DNA of 44,747 bases, taken from the NCBI GenBank assembly GCA_002497025.1, contig DAMG01000041.1, positions 1 through 44,747 on the forward strand, in the 5' to 3' direction. This document shows positions 17,106-25,648 of the stretch, piece after piece. The notes under the pieces were generated by a model. The model did not search any database. It was not told the origin of the DNA and saw nothing but the letters and a program-made list of their open reading frames with translations. Every line of letters starts with the position of its first letter. Position 1 is the stretch's first letter. Source of the DNA: Euryarchaeota archaeon UBA126. Lineage in GTDB: Archaea; Thermoplasmatota; Poseidoniia; Poseidoniales; Thalassarchaeaceae. A program made the translations under genes and the position numbers.

Positions 17106-18167
17106 TCACAGGGCCTCAGGTTCAGGCTCATGTAGGGCGAAGGCAGAGATAGCCAACCAAGAGGTTGCTAGAGTAAGAAATGATGTGCTGCCAACCAACA
17201 GATGAATCAGAGAAAGTATTTCGCGGAATGTTTCATTATCCGGTGACCAAGAAAGGATGTACAGAGCTCCGATTGCAATATTCAAGCAATATAGTGCAGT
17301 TGCTGCCCAAATCCAATTTCTGAGGATTATTCCATGCTGGTGCTGAATCTGTTCATTTCTAACATACCAACAAGCAATTAGTAGAATACCTCCAACAAAT
17401 GCAACCAGCCATCGATGAATAATTTGAGATTGACCTTCCAAGTCAACTATTTCTGGAAGGTAATCTCCGTTACAAAGAGGCCATGAATTTACATCGCCTG
17501 ATACACCACATATCTGATCTGCACCGGGTGTTGTAGCGACAAACACTCCAGCAAAAACTGTGGTAAAGGTGCTAAGCCCTAACCACGCAATTCTATTTTT
17601 CCACTTAGAAGCGAGGATCGGGTCAAATTCTAACCAAGATGGCTGAATCCCCTCATCTCGATTAATGCAAATCCATAACCAAATGAGACATAATATGAAT
17701 GCAAGGGCGCTTGATAGATGCATTGCTACACTCCAATGAATATTGTCAATTTTGACGGTTAACCAACCGAGTGCCCCTTGCCAAATGATTAGTCCCAGCG
17801 CCAAGTTAGATGCGAAAGTCGAGCGTTTTGACGTATCTTCATTACGACGTATGATTAGCCAGTTTAGAATTACCAGAGGGCCAAGAATTGCTCCTGCCAA
17901 TAGTCTGTGAAACCACTCCGTAAAAATTTCAAAAGTAGTGTATCTATGATGTTCACCCCGGGAGTCTATTTCATCGGGATTTTCGTTCCACCATCTTTCT
18001 TGCTCCTCGGGACTAATATCGAACCCCCATGTGCCGAAGCAAGTCGGCCAATCCGGACAGGATTCTCCAGCATCTGAAACTCTGATTAATCCGCCAACAG
18101 CAATCACTAGAAAGGTAAGTACGATCAAACCAGCGGTTAGTCTCTTAGTATCGACTTTCTGAAGCAT
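17106..18167 (-). CDS. ctaA: Heme A synthase
   Basis: Oxidises the C8 methyl of heme O to a formyl group, giving heme A for cytochrome aa3. The 353-residue product has eight predicted membrane helices in two similar halves. The first external loop has the conserved cysteine pair SCPDWPTC (C37, C43). Heme-ligand histidines are in TEWFHRLLAG (~87) and SVAMHLSSA, and in the second half in IIHRWLVAFVGG and SLIHLLVGS. A second cysteine pair, CGVSG...WPLC, is in the matching loop of the second half. A GGTGG ribosome-binding site precedes the ATG. It sits between rpoK and ctaB, all on the minus strand with ~39-base gaps, so it is probably one transcript. Confidence 0.95.
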   Translation of the reverse strand: MLQKVDTKRLTAGLIVLTFLVIAVGGLIRVSDAGESCPDWPTCFGTWGFDISPEEQERWWNENPDEIDSRGEHHRYTTFEIFTEWFHRLLAGAILGPLVILNWLIIRRNEDTSKRSTFASNLALGLIIWQGALGWLTVKIDNIHWSVAMHLSSALAFILCLIWLWICINRDEGIQPSWLEFDPILASKWKNRIAWLGLSTFTTVFAGVFVATTPGADQICGVSGDVNSWPLCNGDYLPEIVDLEGQSQIIHRWLVAFVGGILLIACWYVRNEQIQHQHGIILRNWIWAATALYCLNIAIGALYILSWSPDNETFREILSLIHLLVGSTSFLTLATSWLAISAFALHEPEPEAL

Positions 18168-18206
18168 TGCTTACCACCTCTGAATGGCCGATAAGCGGTA
18201 GAGCCC

Positions 18207-18467
18207 TCACTCTTCCTCAATATGAGGGTCCACATCGATTGGAATGCGGTGAGATTCGTACTCTAGCGTTGCAATCTTAAGAGGGTCAAGTACGAATCTT
18301 GCTTGAGCATCTTCTGTTCCAAAAAGCTGGACTAGTTCTTGCATGAAATTTTCACGGAGTTCATCTTCGGATACATATAGTGGTGCACCCATGCTAATTT
18401 GCAATGCTCTTGCACCTATGATTCGAGCCTTCTCGAAGCGAGTGTGCTGCCGTACTGGAGTAACCAT
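18207..18467 (-). CDS. rpoK: DNA-directed RNA polymerase subunit K (Rpb6/omega homologue)
   Basis: A small assembly and stability subunit of archaeal RNA polymerase, wrapping the RpoA' C-terminus. The 86-residue product has the nearly invariant Rpb6 core TRFEKARIIGARALQISMGAP at about residues 9-29, then a helix with ENFMQELVQLF and a conserved Leu-rich end (LDPLKIATLEY) as in RpoK; the tail is acidic. Length fits archaeal RpoK (about 55-100). It sits between thiolase and ctaA on the same strand, away from other polymerase or ribosomal genes in this window. No ribosome-binding site is obvious before the ATG, so a leaderless or own-promoter transcript is possible. Confidence 0.93.
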   Translation of the reverse strand: MVTPVRQHTRFEKARIIGARALQISMGAPLYVSEDELRENFMQELVQLFGTEDAQARFVLDPLKIATLEYESHRIPIDVDPHIEEE

Positions 18468-18514
18468 CGAGGCCGGCGACCCAAGACCTCCCTATTAGCC
18501 CACCGGCTAGCCTT

Positions 18515-18531
18515 CGCCCCCTATGGGGGCG
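18515..18531 (-). terminator. GC-rich triloop hairpin between thiolase and rpoK
   Basis: CGCCCCC-TAT-GGGGGCG is a perfect 7-bp stem with a 3-base loop in the 79-base gap after the thiolase stop and before rpoK. It could end or weaken transcription between them. No U-tract follows on the minus strand. It shares the CCCC-WWW-GGGG core with three other sites. Confidence 0.4.
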
Positions 18532-18546
18532 GATTTCTAGCATACT

Positions 18547-19704
18547 TCAGGCTTCAATCAGCATCCCAACAGCGTTGCCGCCACCGAGGCAAATTGTTAC
18601 AATTCCAATACCACCATTATTTCGATTCAGGGCATTTACGAGAGTCATCAGGCAACGTGTTCCAGTTGCCCCAAGCGGGTGCCCAATCGCCACCGCTCCT
18701 CCGTGTGGATTGAATCCCTCATCTGGGAACTCAAATGCATTCTGAATGGCACACGAAGCGGCTGCAAAAGCCTCATTATGCTCTAAAATATCTATATCAG
18801 AAATTTCCAATTTGTTCCGGTCTAGGAGCATTTGAATGGCAGGAATAGGAGCAGACATAACCCTATTTGGCTCTACACCAGATGTGACGTAATCAATGAT
18901 TTTAGCAAGTATTGGCCAGCCATTTTCATTGGCGATTTCCTCAGAAGCGATTAGAACGGCTGAACCTCCATCAGACACCTGACTTGCGTTACCAGCGGTA
19001 ACTTGCCCATCATCCTTGAATACAGTTCTAAGTCCAGTGAGACCTTCAATGGATGTATCAATTCTAATTCCTTCATCTCGCTCCAACTCGTCGATGGAAA
19101 CAACCTCTTCTGCAAGCCATCCATTTTCCCAGGCCGAGTCAGATAGTGTGTGCGAACGGAGTGCATATCTGTCAGATTCTAAACGAGAAATATTCGCTTC
19201 TTTTGCGATTGTCTCGCCAGTAATTCCCATCATTGATCCATCATAGGCATCCTTCAGACCATCGTGACTCAAAATCCCGGTCAATTCTGCAAATGAAATT
19301 TCATCACCTCGCTTTGCCCCACGAATAAAGTGCGGTGCTTGACTCATGGACTCCATTCCACCAGCAATTACAACATTGGATTTTCCAGCCATGATTTCTG
19401 TTGCAGCAACCATTGCTGCCTTGAGGCTTGAACCGCAGACTTTGTTGATGGTAGTACATGGGGTTGAGTAGGGCAGTCCAGCAGCTATCGCTACTTGGCG
19501 AGCAGGTGCTTGTCCTGCCCCTGCTTGAAGCACCTGTCCCATGTAGACTTGATCGATAATTCCGCTATGAGGGTCTATTCCAGCCCGTTCCAATACTCCC
19601 TCTACAGCCAATGTACCCAATTCTACCGCGGTGTAATTGGCTAATGCTCCACGAAAGCGGCCGAAAGGAGTTCTCGCATATGCGCATATGACCGGAGTCG
19701 ACAC
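18547..19704 (-). CDS. Acetyl-CoA C-acetyltransferase (thiolase)
   Basis: Joins or splits acetoacetyl- or 3-oxoacyl-CoA. The 385-residue product has all thiolase catalytic motifs: nucleophilic Cys90 in NKVCGSSLKAAM, EHNEAFAAAS, the catalytic histidine in GGAVAIGHPLGATG, and the second cysteine in CLGGGNAVG. It resembles the bacterial biosynthetic/degradative type (AtoB/PhaA). Archaeal mevalonate-type thiolases that form a complex with a DUF35 protein look different, and no DUF35 or HMG-CoA synthase gene is next to it. It starts at GTG 19702-19704. Role could be fatty-acid or amino-acid breakdown or the mevalonate pathway; context does not decide. Confidence 0.92.
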   Translation of the reverse strand: MSTPVICAYARTPFGRFRGALANYTAVELGTLAVEGVLERAGIDPHSGIIDQVYMGQVLQAGAGQAPARQVAIAAGLPYSTPCTTINKVCGSSLKAAMVAATEIMAGKSNVVIAGGMESMSQAPHFIRGAKRGDEISFAELTGILSHDGLKDAYDGSMMGITGETIAKEANISRLESDRYALRSHTLSDSAWENGWLAEEVVSIDELERDEGIRIDTSIEGLTGLRTVFKDDGQVTAGNASQVSDGGSAVLIASEEIANENGWPILAKIIDYVTSGVEPNRVMSAPIPAIQMLLDRNKLEISDIDILEHNEAFAAASCAIQNAFEFPDEGFNPHGGAVAIGHPLGATGTRCLMTLVNALNRNNGGIGIVTICLGGGNAVGMLIEA

Positions 19705-19763
19705 AGGCGAGGCGAGCGAGTTACTCCCCTTGAAAGGTGCGATGGGAAAGCCGATGCTATCCC

Positions 19764-20867
19764 TCAGTTTTCGGATGAATAACCGTAAAATTCCGCATTC
19801 TTCAATTCGGGTCTGAAATCAGGTTTTACAAGTATGGTTCGAACAGCCCAGAGGTCCTTGAAGATACGATATTGAGAGGTTGCATCGAGATAATCGACAC
19901 CACTAGTTCCACCAGTTCCAATTCTTCTACCCATTATTCTCTCTACCATTCTTGCGTGTGAATGTCGCCACTTAACCATGGACTCTTCAAGTTCTACAAT
20001 TGCATCGATTAGAGTTCGTGGCCAAGTTAATAATGGCAATTCTCTGTATGATTCGATGAATAGTAATCCAGCACGAGCGCGGCTGATTTTTCCGTCTGGC
20101 TTGAGAAAATCAATGGCTCCTTGGTGAGATGCGGCAAAGCGCTCTGCTGCTTTTTCGGAAGTAGAAGCACCATACCCCGACATTCGCTCGGCGGCTTGCT
20201 TCCCTATGTTTTCGTGTGAACTCAGATGAGCGTCGATATACTCTGTAACGGCATGCTCGTCGTCATCATTTCCTGCTAATGAACCCATGATTGGAGTCCT
20301 AGATACCCATTGCAGCAAGGACTCACTTAGGGATGGTTTGGAAGCGACATCTTCCAAGCGGGCGAGAATAGCAGCATCTCTTTCGGAATTCTTTGCTAAC
20401 TTGCGAAATGTACTGATAGGGTCCATTCCATACAATCTATCTTCATTGGCCAAACCAAGTAAAATTTCGAATTCGCGCATTTGGTAGGATTCAAATCCAG
20501 ACGCAGTCCCAAGCCCGTCTCTGAATGCTAAGAATCCTTGAGGAGTCAAAGTTTCCAATACAGTCCACTGATTCGCCATTAATCGAAAAATTTCGGTTGT
20601 GCGTCCGAGGTGGTCGACTGCCCTTGGAATATCGTCCTCAGGAACATGATTTTGTGCGAGAATATCTCGAACTTCAGTTAATTCACGAATGACCTGTTTG
20701 AACCAAAGTTCGAAGGTTTGGTGAACGATTATGAAATGCATTTCATCTGGACTTACTCCTCTATCTTCTCCTTGAAGTTCTAACAAAGCGGGCAATTGTA
20801 GGTAGTCTCCGTATGTCCAATTGCCCTCGCTGCCTGAGCCGCCCATGCTGTCCGGATGACGCTTCAC
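19764..20867 (-). CDS. kynA: Tryptophan 2,3-dioxygenase
   Basis: Heme enzyme that opens the indole ring of tryptophan to N-formylkynurenine, using oxygen. The 367-residue product has TYGDYLQLPALLELQ near residue 18, the active-site histidine in IIVHQTFELWFKQ (~49), the proximal heme-ligand histidine region WRHSHARMVERIMG, and the GTGGTSGVDYL loop that closes over tryptophan. All are family hallmarks. At 367 residues it is longer than most bacterial forms (about 280) and nearer to the eukaryotic length, with an insertion around residues 150-240. The start is GTG. It lies 59 bases before thiolase on the same strand. No kynureninase or formamidase is in the window. Confidence 0.92.
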   Translation of the reverse strand: MKRHPDSMGGSGSEGNWTYGDYLQLPALLELQGEDRGVSPDEMHFIIVHQTFELWFKQVIRELTEVRDILAQNHVPEDDIPRAVDHLGRTTEIFRLMANQWTVLETLTPQGFLAFRDGLGTASGFESYQMREFEILLGLANEDRLYGMDPISTFRKLAKNSERDAAILARLEDVASKPSLSESLLQWVSRTPIMGSLAGNDDDEHAVTEYIDAHLSSHENIGKQAAERMSGYGASTSEKAAERFAASHQGAIDFLKPDGKISRARAGLLFIESYRELPLLTWPRTLIDAIVELEESMVKWRHSHARMVERIMGRRIGTGGTSGVDYLDATSQYRIFKDLWAVRTILVKPDFRPELKNAEFYGYSSEN

Positions 20868-20908
20868 GCTTGAATCGTTACCCTAGCCACAGTTCGGAAT
20901 AGGAACCG

Positions 20909-20915
20909 TATAAAT
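20909..20915 (+). promoter_or_regulatory. TATA box of a leaderless GNAT gene
   Basis: TATAAAT, preceded by a purine-rich BRE-like GGAACCG, is centred 26 bases before the ATG at 20938. That is the box A to start-site spacing of archaeal promoters, so transcription should begin at or next to the A of the start codon. Confidence 0.7.
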
Positions 20916-20937
20916 TGTAGAATTTAGTCGACAATCT

Positions 20938-21543
20938 ATGACTGGTAGATGCGGCGGTCCACAAGAAAAGTCGGACGTATTTCGACCTGCAAGTCAACTT
21001 CATGTCCAAGAAGGTCTTGATTTACATCTCGTCGGTAATGCTGACGCAGCGGAATTATTCTCCGTTGTCGACTCTAACAGAGATTACCTCAGGCAATGGT
21101 TACCTTGGCTTGATGCAACGAATAGCATTGATGATGAAGCCGCATTCATTTCAAATAGCCTTGATGAATATGAAAAACGAGAAGGAGTATTCTACACAAT
21201 CCTACTCAATAACCGTATCATAGGAACGATTAGCCTAAATTGGATAGATTGGGGAAATAGGGCGGCAGGTGTCGGATATTGGCTGTCTGAGGACCAAACT
21301 GGAAACGGATACGTAACGAAATCTTGTATTCGATTGATGGAACATTGCTTCAACGATCTAAATCTACACAGATTTGTTCTTGAAGCGGCTGTAGACAATA
21401 TCCCGAGCTGTGAGATTGCAGACAGAATAGGTATGAGATTAGAGGGAGTAACCAAAGATAGAGAGTGGCTATACGATCACTATGTCAATGCCAAATTATA
21501 TGCAATCACAAAGCCGGAATGGGATGAAAAGCGCGCTTCCTGA
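20938..21543 (+). CDS. GNAT acetyltransferase, RimJ/RimL type
   Basis: A 201-residue N-acetyltransferase of the RimJ/RimL/SpeG-like group, which uses acetyl-CoA to acetylate protein N-termini or amines. Typical features are DSNRDYLRQWLPWLD near the N-terminus, the strand IIGTISLNWID, then VGYWLSEDQTGNGYVTKS (motif A, with the pyrophosphate-binding Q/R-x-x-G-x-G/A loop), and LHRFVLEAAVDNIPSCEIADRIGMRLEGV (motif B). The substrate cannot be told. The gene is single and convergent with the NFACT gene (stops 1-2 bases apart). It has its own strong TATA box, so it should be made from a leaderless message. Confidence 0.85.
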   Translation: MTGRCGGPQEKSDVFRPASQLHVQEGLDLHLVGNADAAELFSVVDSNRDYLRQWLPWLDATNSIDDEAAFISNSLDEYEKREGVFYTILLNNRIIGTISLNWIDWGNRAAGVGYWLSEDQTGNGYVTKSCIRLMEHCFNDLNLHRFVLEAAVDNIPSCEIADRIGMRLEGVTKDREWLYDHYVNAKLYAITKPEWDEKRAS

Positions 21544-21544
21544 A

Positions 21545-23686
21545 TTACCCAAGTAACCCGTTATCAGTCATTTCACAAGTACCAGAAGGCAAGGTTGCTA
21601 AAACGTCGTCTTGTGCTAGGCCAGTAGCCTTTGCAATTCGATTGGCTATGGTTTCTTTCTTTTCTAATCCAGGTCTAATAATAGCCCATCTTTGACATAA
21701 TTTAGACACCCCCTCTACGGTTCCAGAAATTGGGATTGGGATGTTGTTGACGGTTGCAAAACCAATCGCTATTTCCATATCTACATCTCTGTACCAAGTT
21801 CTTTGTCCTCTGACAACAAATGCACCACGACCTAGCGATTCCCCACTCTCAGTTTGTTTGGAAACTTGCGCAGGGCGAGCATGGAATGCGGTTGCTGCGG
21901 CGCTACCACTGCCCCATGCACGAGACCAACATATTGCCAATTGCGCAGCTTCTTTGATGATATCAGTGGGTAGATTCTGAGCATCTTCTATTGAACCAGC
22001 GAAGTCCTGTGAAATTTGTAATGATGCAACACCTTCCGGTCTGAATCCTATAGGGTTAGGTTCAGTTTCTAACCCGTCGTGTAATCTGAGGGAGCAAGAT
22101 GGAGCCCCATGTAAATCAGCATGCACATAGAGGTCGGTAGAACGCAGATATTTCCTAACCACTGTATCATTGCCCTTTGCGTCACGGCCGCCAACAATCA
22201 TTCTACCATCCGACAAAATACCCCAGCGATGTTTTTCGAACCAGAATCTCTTGCTGCGCTTTCCTATTCTTACTCTTCCAGCCGCCGCTTCTTTCTCTCT
22301 TTTGGCAGCATCCTTGGCGACTTGATTTTCCGTCTTTTCCAAGGCCAATCTAGCTCCTTTCGCTTTATCCTTCAGTGTTCTAGCCTGTTCGAAATAAGTC
22401 TGAGCATTTTGGTGGACAGAATTTTCTACAGATAGAGTTACACTTGCTCCAGGTTCGTTATCCTCGTCCGGTAACCTAGCCAAAATGGTATGTTTTGCAG
22501 GATCAATTCTATCTATCCATGTAACATCTGTAATCTTTGAGTCTAGAGTTTGCCATCCTTCATTTTTAATCAATAAATTTACTTGACCGAGTAAATCGTC
22601 TACATGAGTCCAGTTATCCTGAATCGATTTTGCTAATTCCTGAGTCAAAGTGGCTTGAGATTCAAACCGCTCGATTGCTGAACGTTGCTGAGTAGCCCTT
22701 CGGTCGAGCTTTGCTTTCTGTTGCGCATCATCTTCACCCGCCGCGGCTAGTTTTTCTTCTTCTCGACGGATGTAAGCGATTGCATCATGTGCTCCAAATA
22801 TCACATCATATGCTTCTGATAGATCTGCGACTTTCGCTCTAAGTTTTGAATCCATGAATGGAAGATTTATTGGCGAAAATTCGTTAATCAATCCACTGGC
22901 TGAATCTCTGGCTTGAGGATCATCTTCTGCCGAATTCCAAGATTTTAATCCTTCTTTTTCTTCAAACCAGATATATGCACCTTGGTCTTCTGATAACTCA
23001 TTAAGTAATTTATTCATCGATTCACTGAGAGCCTTTCTCTGAGATTCCTCAAGAGAATCAGCAGGGTCATCTGAATCGATTTCTGCGGCACTACAAATCG
23101 CATTTCCGTAGATTCGGCCAAGGTTTGCACGCGCCGCAAGTGTCCGAATCAGAGAATGATCTGAATTATCCAATAAATTATTCAAACCACTCTTGTCAAG
23201 TTCTCTAGGGTCCAAAGTTTCTGGAGGAGGTGTGTAGGGTTCACCTCTCTTTAGAGCACGGCTTGCATATTTTGCGTGTGTTAATGGCTGAATAATCACG
23301 TCATTATCATCTAGGAGCAACACGTTTCCATCCCTAAATAATTCAATGACTAGTTTGTATTGGCCACCTCCGTGTTCGAAGGTCAAAACCACTACTCTGT
23401 CGAAGCCAATTTGCTCTACCTCAACCAAGCGTGAATTGCCTAGATGTTTTCTCAAAATCATAGCAAAAGGAGACGGATTGTTTGGCATCGGCCTATCCCT
23501 TCTAGACATATACAACCTTTTTCCGCGCACAATGACCAAATCAACTGAAGGTTTTCCCTTCGGATTTAACCTCAAAACAACTTGTTCGTAATGTGGCTGG
23601 TAGGCTTTGCGTGCGCGGGTTCCGATCATTCCCCGTAGTTCCCTGACCATGCGGGCGACATCGAATGAAGACGACTGCGCACGCAT
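21545..23686 (-). CDS. NFACT family protein (archaeal Rqc2/NEMF homologue)
   Basis: Archaeal relative of eukaryotic Rqc2/NEMF and bacterial RqcH, which bind stalled 50S-peptidyl-tRNA complexes in ribosome quality control. The ~713-residue product has an NFACT-N domain (SSFDVARMVRELRGMIGTR, IVRGKRLYMSRRD), a helix-hairpin-helix part, a long charged coiled coil around residues 320-500, and an NFACT-R domain with RFWFEKHRWGILSDGRMIVGGRD and DLYVHADLHGAPSC. I place the start at ATG 23686 (MRAQSSSF), matching other family members; the frame runs to 23803 but would overlap the divergent gene. The gene is divergent from the HEYFH protein. Confidence 0.88.
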   Translation of the reverse strand: MRAQSSSFDVARMVRELRGMIGTRARKAYQPHYEQVVLRLNPKGKPSVDLVIVRGKRLYMSRRDRPMPNNPSPFAMILRKHLGNSRLVEVEQIGFDRVVVLTFEHGGGQYKLVIELFRDGNVLLLDDNDVIIQPLTHAKYASRALKRGEPYTPPPETLDPRELDKSGLNNLLDNSDHSLIRTLAARANLGRIYGNAICSAAEIDSDDPADSLEESQRKALSESMNKLLNELSEDQGAYIWFEEKEGLKSWNSAEDDPQARDSASGLINEFSPINLPFMDSKLRAKVADLSEAYDVIFGAHDAIAYIRREEEKLAAAGEDDAQQKAKLDRRATQQRSAIERFESQATLTQELAKSIQDNWTHVDDLLGQVNLLIKNEGWQTLDSKITDVTWIDRIDPAKHTILARLPDEDNEPGASVTLSVENSVHQNAQTYFEQARTLKDKAKGARLALEKTENQVAKDAAKREKEAAAGRVRIGKRSKRFWFEKHRWGILSDGRMIVGGRDAKGNDTVVRKYLRSTDLYVHADLHGAPSCSLRLHDGLETEPNPIGFRPEGVASLQISQDFAGSIEDAQNLPTDIIKEAAQLAICWSRAWGSGSAAATAFHARPAQVSKQTESGESLGRGAFVVRGQRTWYRDVDMEIAIGFATVNNIPIPISGTVEGVSKLCQRWAIIRPGLEKKETIANRIAKATGLAQDDVLATLPSGTCEMTDNGLLG

Positions 23687-23760
23687 GGCTATCATTACGA
23701 GGGCAAGCGCGCCCTTCATCAGACAATCGCTTGATATCTGACGGCTTAGGCCCATTGACA

Positions 23761-24789
23761 ATGACTGGTATGGGGGGGCTTCGCATGGGCGATGGGGTGC
23801 CATACGTGCATGGTCCAGAAACCATGGGAGAAGTCGACATAGGTCTCAGAGCCTTTTGGTATCGACCAATGCTACTTCGGAATACTATCGATGTAGAAGT
23901 AGATATTGATTGGGGTATACATTGCAATGCAGATGCACTAGCCGAGCAGGCGGCAATAATGGCAAACCGAATGAATGAGGATGGGATTGAAGAGGCTGAA
24001 ATGTTGGCCTTGGACTTAGCATTTATTTTCGGATTTGACCATGAATACTTCCATCACCGCTTCGATTCAGGTCTGAGTTCTCATGTGATGCGAACTCATA
24101 CTCAAACCGGCTCATTACCAACTAATTTTGGCGTTTATGATGAATTACATGATACCATTTCTACTCATAGAGAGGGGCCGGAATGGTGGTTATTGACAGA
24201 AGAAACTCTCGCTAACGCACATATTGCAATGGATCCAACTAGACTTGGCGGATTGAAGGATGCCTTCATCGAATATGGTTTACTTCCCGAACCCGGAGAT
24301 CGTTCCAGAGGGCCATATGCGGCTTGGCGATTTGTGATATCAGATCCTTGGAAGTTCAATTGTTTAGCACACCATACTTGGTTACAGATTTTGACAGGAG
24401 AATTGGACCCAATGAATATAATTCCTGCAATTGAATCAATTACACACGAAGGTGGGACAGATGCTGCATTCGACGCTCTTGTTGATTCTATTGTAGATGC
24501 CTGTGACTTACCAGCAGATGAAGACTCGGTGCCAGATCGTGTGCTAGGTCGAAATGGAACTGAGCACCTGTTTGCTATGGGTGGTGTGCCTGATGGTATG
24601 CTCCGACGTCTCGAGGTTCCAATGCATTTTCATGGTGGTGAGGCGAACCGTATGGCAGAGAGATACGGCCCAACAAACCCAGATTGGCCATATGCAATTA
24701 TTGAGAATCTCTATGATAAATTGGGGCGATACGACGACGGTCCAGTAGACTCATGGAGTGGGGACGACCCATTCTCTTCAATGGCTTGA
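23761..24789 (+). CDS. Unrecognised protein with an HEYFH (HExxH) motif
   Basis: A 342-residue protein I do not recognise. It has an HExxH motif, HEYFHH at residues 94-99 (FGFDHEYFHHRFDSG), preceded by a helix rich in acidic and hydrophobic residues (EEAEMLALDLAFIF). That is the arrangement of a zincin active-site helix, but no clear third ligand is obvious; later His-rich bits are CLAHHTWLQ and MHFHGGE. Around it are many Trp and acidic residues and no signal peptide or membrane segment. I chose ATG 23761, which leaves ~74 bases for the divergent promoter of the NFACT gene; the frame is open back to 23665. A metallopeptidase function is a guess. Confidence 0.65.
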   Translation: MTGMGGLRMGDGVPYVHGPETMGEVDIGLRAFWYRPMLLRNTIDVEVDIDWGIHCNADALAEQAAIMANRMNEDGIEEAEMLALDLAFIFGFDHEYFHHRFDSGLSSHVMRTHTQTGSLPTNFGVYDELHDTISTHREGPEWWLLTEETLANAHIAMDPTRLGGLKDAFIEYGLLPEPGDRSRGPYAAWRFVISDPWKFNCLAHHTWLQILTGELDPMNIIPAIESITHEGGTDAAFDALVDSIVDACDLPADEDSVPDRVLGRNGTEHLFAMGGVPDGMLRRLEVPMHFHGGEANRMAERYGPTNPDWPYAIIENLYDKLGRYDDGPVDSWSGDDPFSSMA

Positions 24790-24792
24790 GAA

Positions 24793-25647
24793 TCAAGCAG
24801 CGGTTTCCATGAAATCTTCGATTACAGATATAGCGGCCGCCTCATGTGCAAATTGATTACTTTCGATTTCAATTAGTCTGGAATTTGGGATTTGATTGCT
24901 AAGTTTACCGGCATCAGAGTGGTCATGTAGAGTGTCAGAAGATGCTCTGAGAATCCCTACCGGGGCGTTAGTATTGGAGAAATCAAGGTTCATTTTGTAT
25001 TTTCTAAAGACTAACGAGCAAAGCCTTAGTCTATCGATTGGCGCTGCTAATAGAGTTCTTCTATAACGAATTCTTTGGCCCTCTTCTTTCAAACGCTTGT
25101 CCAGATACCAAATTACAAATTTAACCAAAGCATCGTACAGAAATAATGGTGCGGGAATTAGAGGTCTAGCCCAAATTGGGGGAGTGAATGCTAGGTTTGG
25201 AGATAAGACAACAATACTTCGAAAAACCAATTTTTCCCCCCTAAGTCCTTCGAGTAATAGTGTAGCGCCCAATGATGAACCCATGGCGTCACAGTCTGAT
25301 GGATCAAGTCCCATCCTTGCCAAAATGATTGGTAAATCGGATGCGATATTTTGGATTTGGAACGACTCTTTGGAAATTTTCATGTCAATTCGACAACTTC
25401 CTTTTTCCCGAGTTTCAATGTAAACAACAGGTCTCTGCTTCACCCACTCCGAAAGAATCGGAAACCATCCCTCTGGAACCGAGTTCCAGCCAGGAATCAT
25501 TACAAGTGTTCTAGTTTGTTTATAATCTTCATTTTTTGGAGTCCAATGTAGGACTCTTAGATTGTATCCCGTATTTCCTTCAATCCATTTCTGTTCAACA
25601 TCTGCTCCTTCAAATTCTGGAATTTCCTGCCACAATTCCGACTGCAT
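24793..25647 (-). CDS. Alpha/beta hydrolase
   Basis: A 284-residue alpha/beta-hydrolase fold protein. The oxyanion strand LVMIPGWNSVPEGW is at ~48-61, the nucleophile elbow GSSLG with Ser125 at 123-127, a candidate acid in SDTLHDHSDAG and a catalytic histidine in QFAHEAA near the C-terminus. A cap region with ARPLIPAPLFLYDALVKF lies between them. Substrate is unknown. It directly follows the NUDIX-MBL fusion gene (one base between stop and start) and has a GGTGA ribosome-binding site inside the end of that gene, so they are translationally linked and likely act in one pathway. Confidence 0.85.
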   Translation of the reverse strand: MQSELWQEIPEFEGADVEQKWIEGNTGYNLRVLHWTPKNEDYKQTRTLVMIPGWNSVPEGWFPILSEWVKQRPVVYIETREKGSCRIDMKISKESFQIQNIASDLPIILARMGLDPSDCDAMGSSLGATLLLEGLRGEKLVFRSIVVLSPNLAFTPPIWARPLIPAPLFLYDALVKFVIWYLDKRLKEEGQRIRYRRTLLAAPIDRLRLCSLVFRKYKMNLDFSNTNAPVGILRASSDTLHDHSDAGKLSNQIPNSRLIEIESNQFAHEAAAISVIEDFMETAA

Positions 25648-25648
25648 T

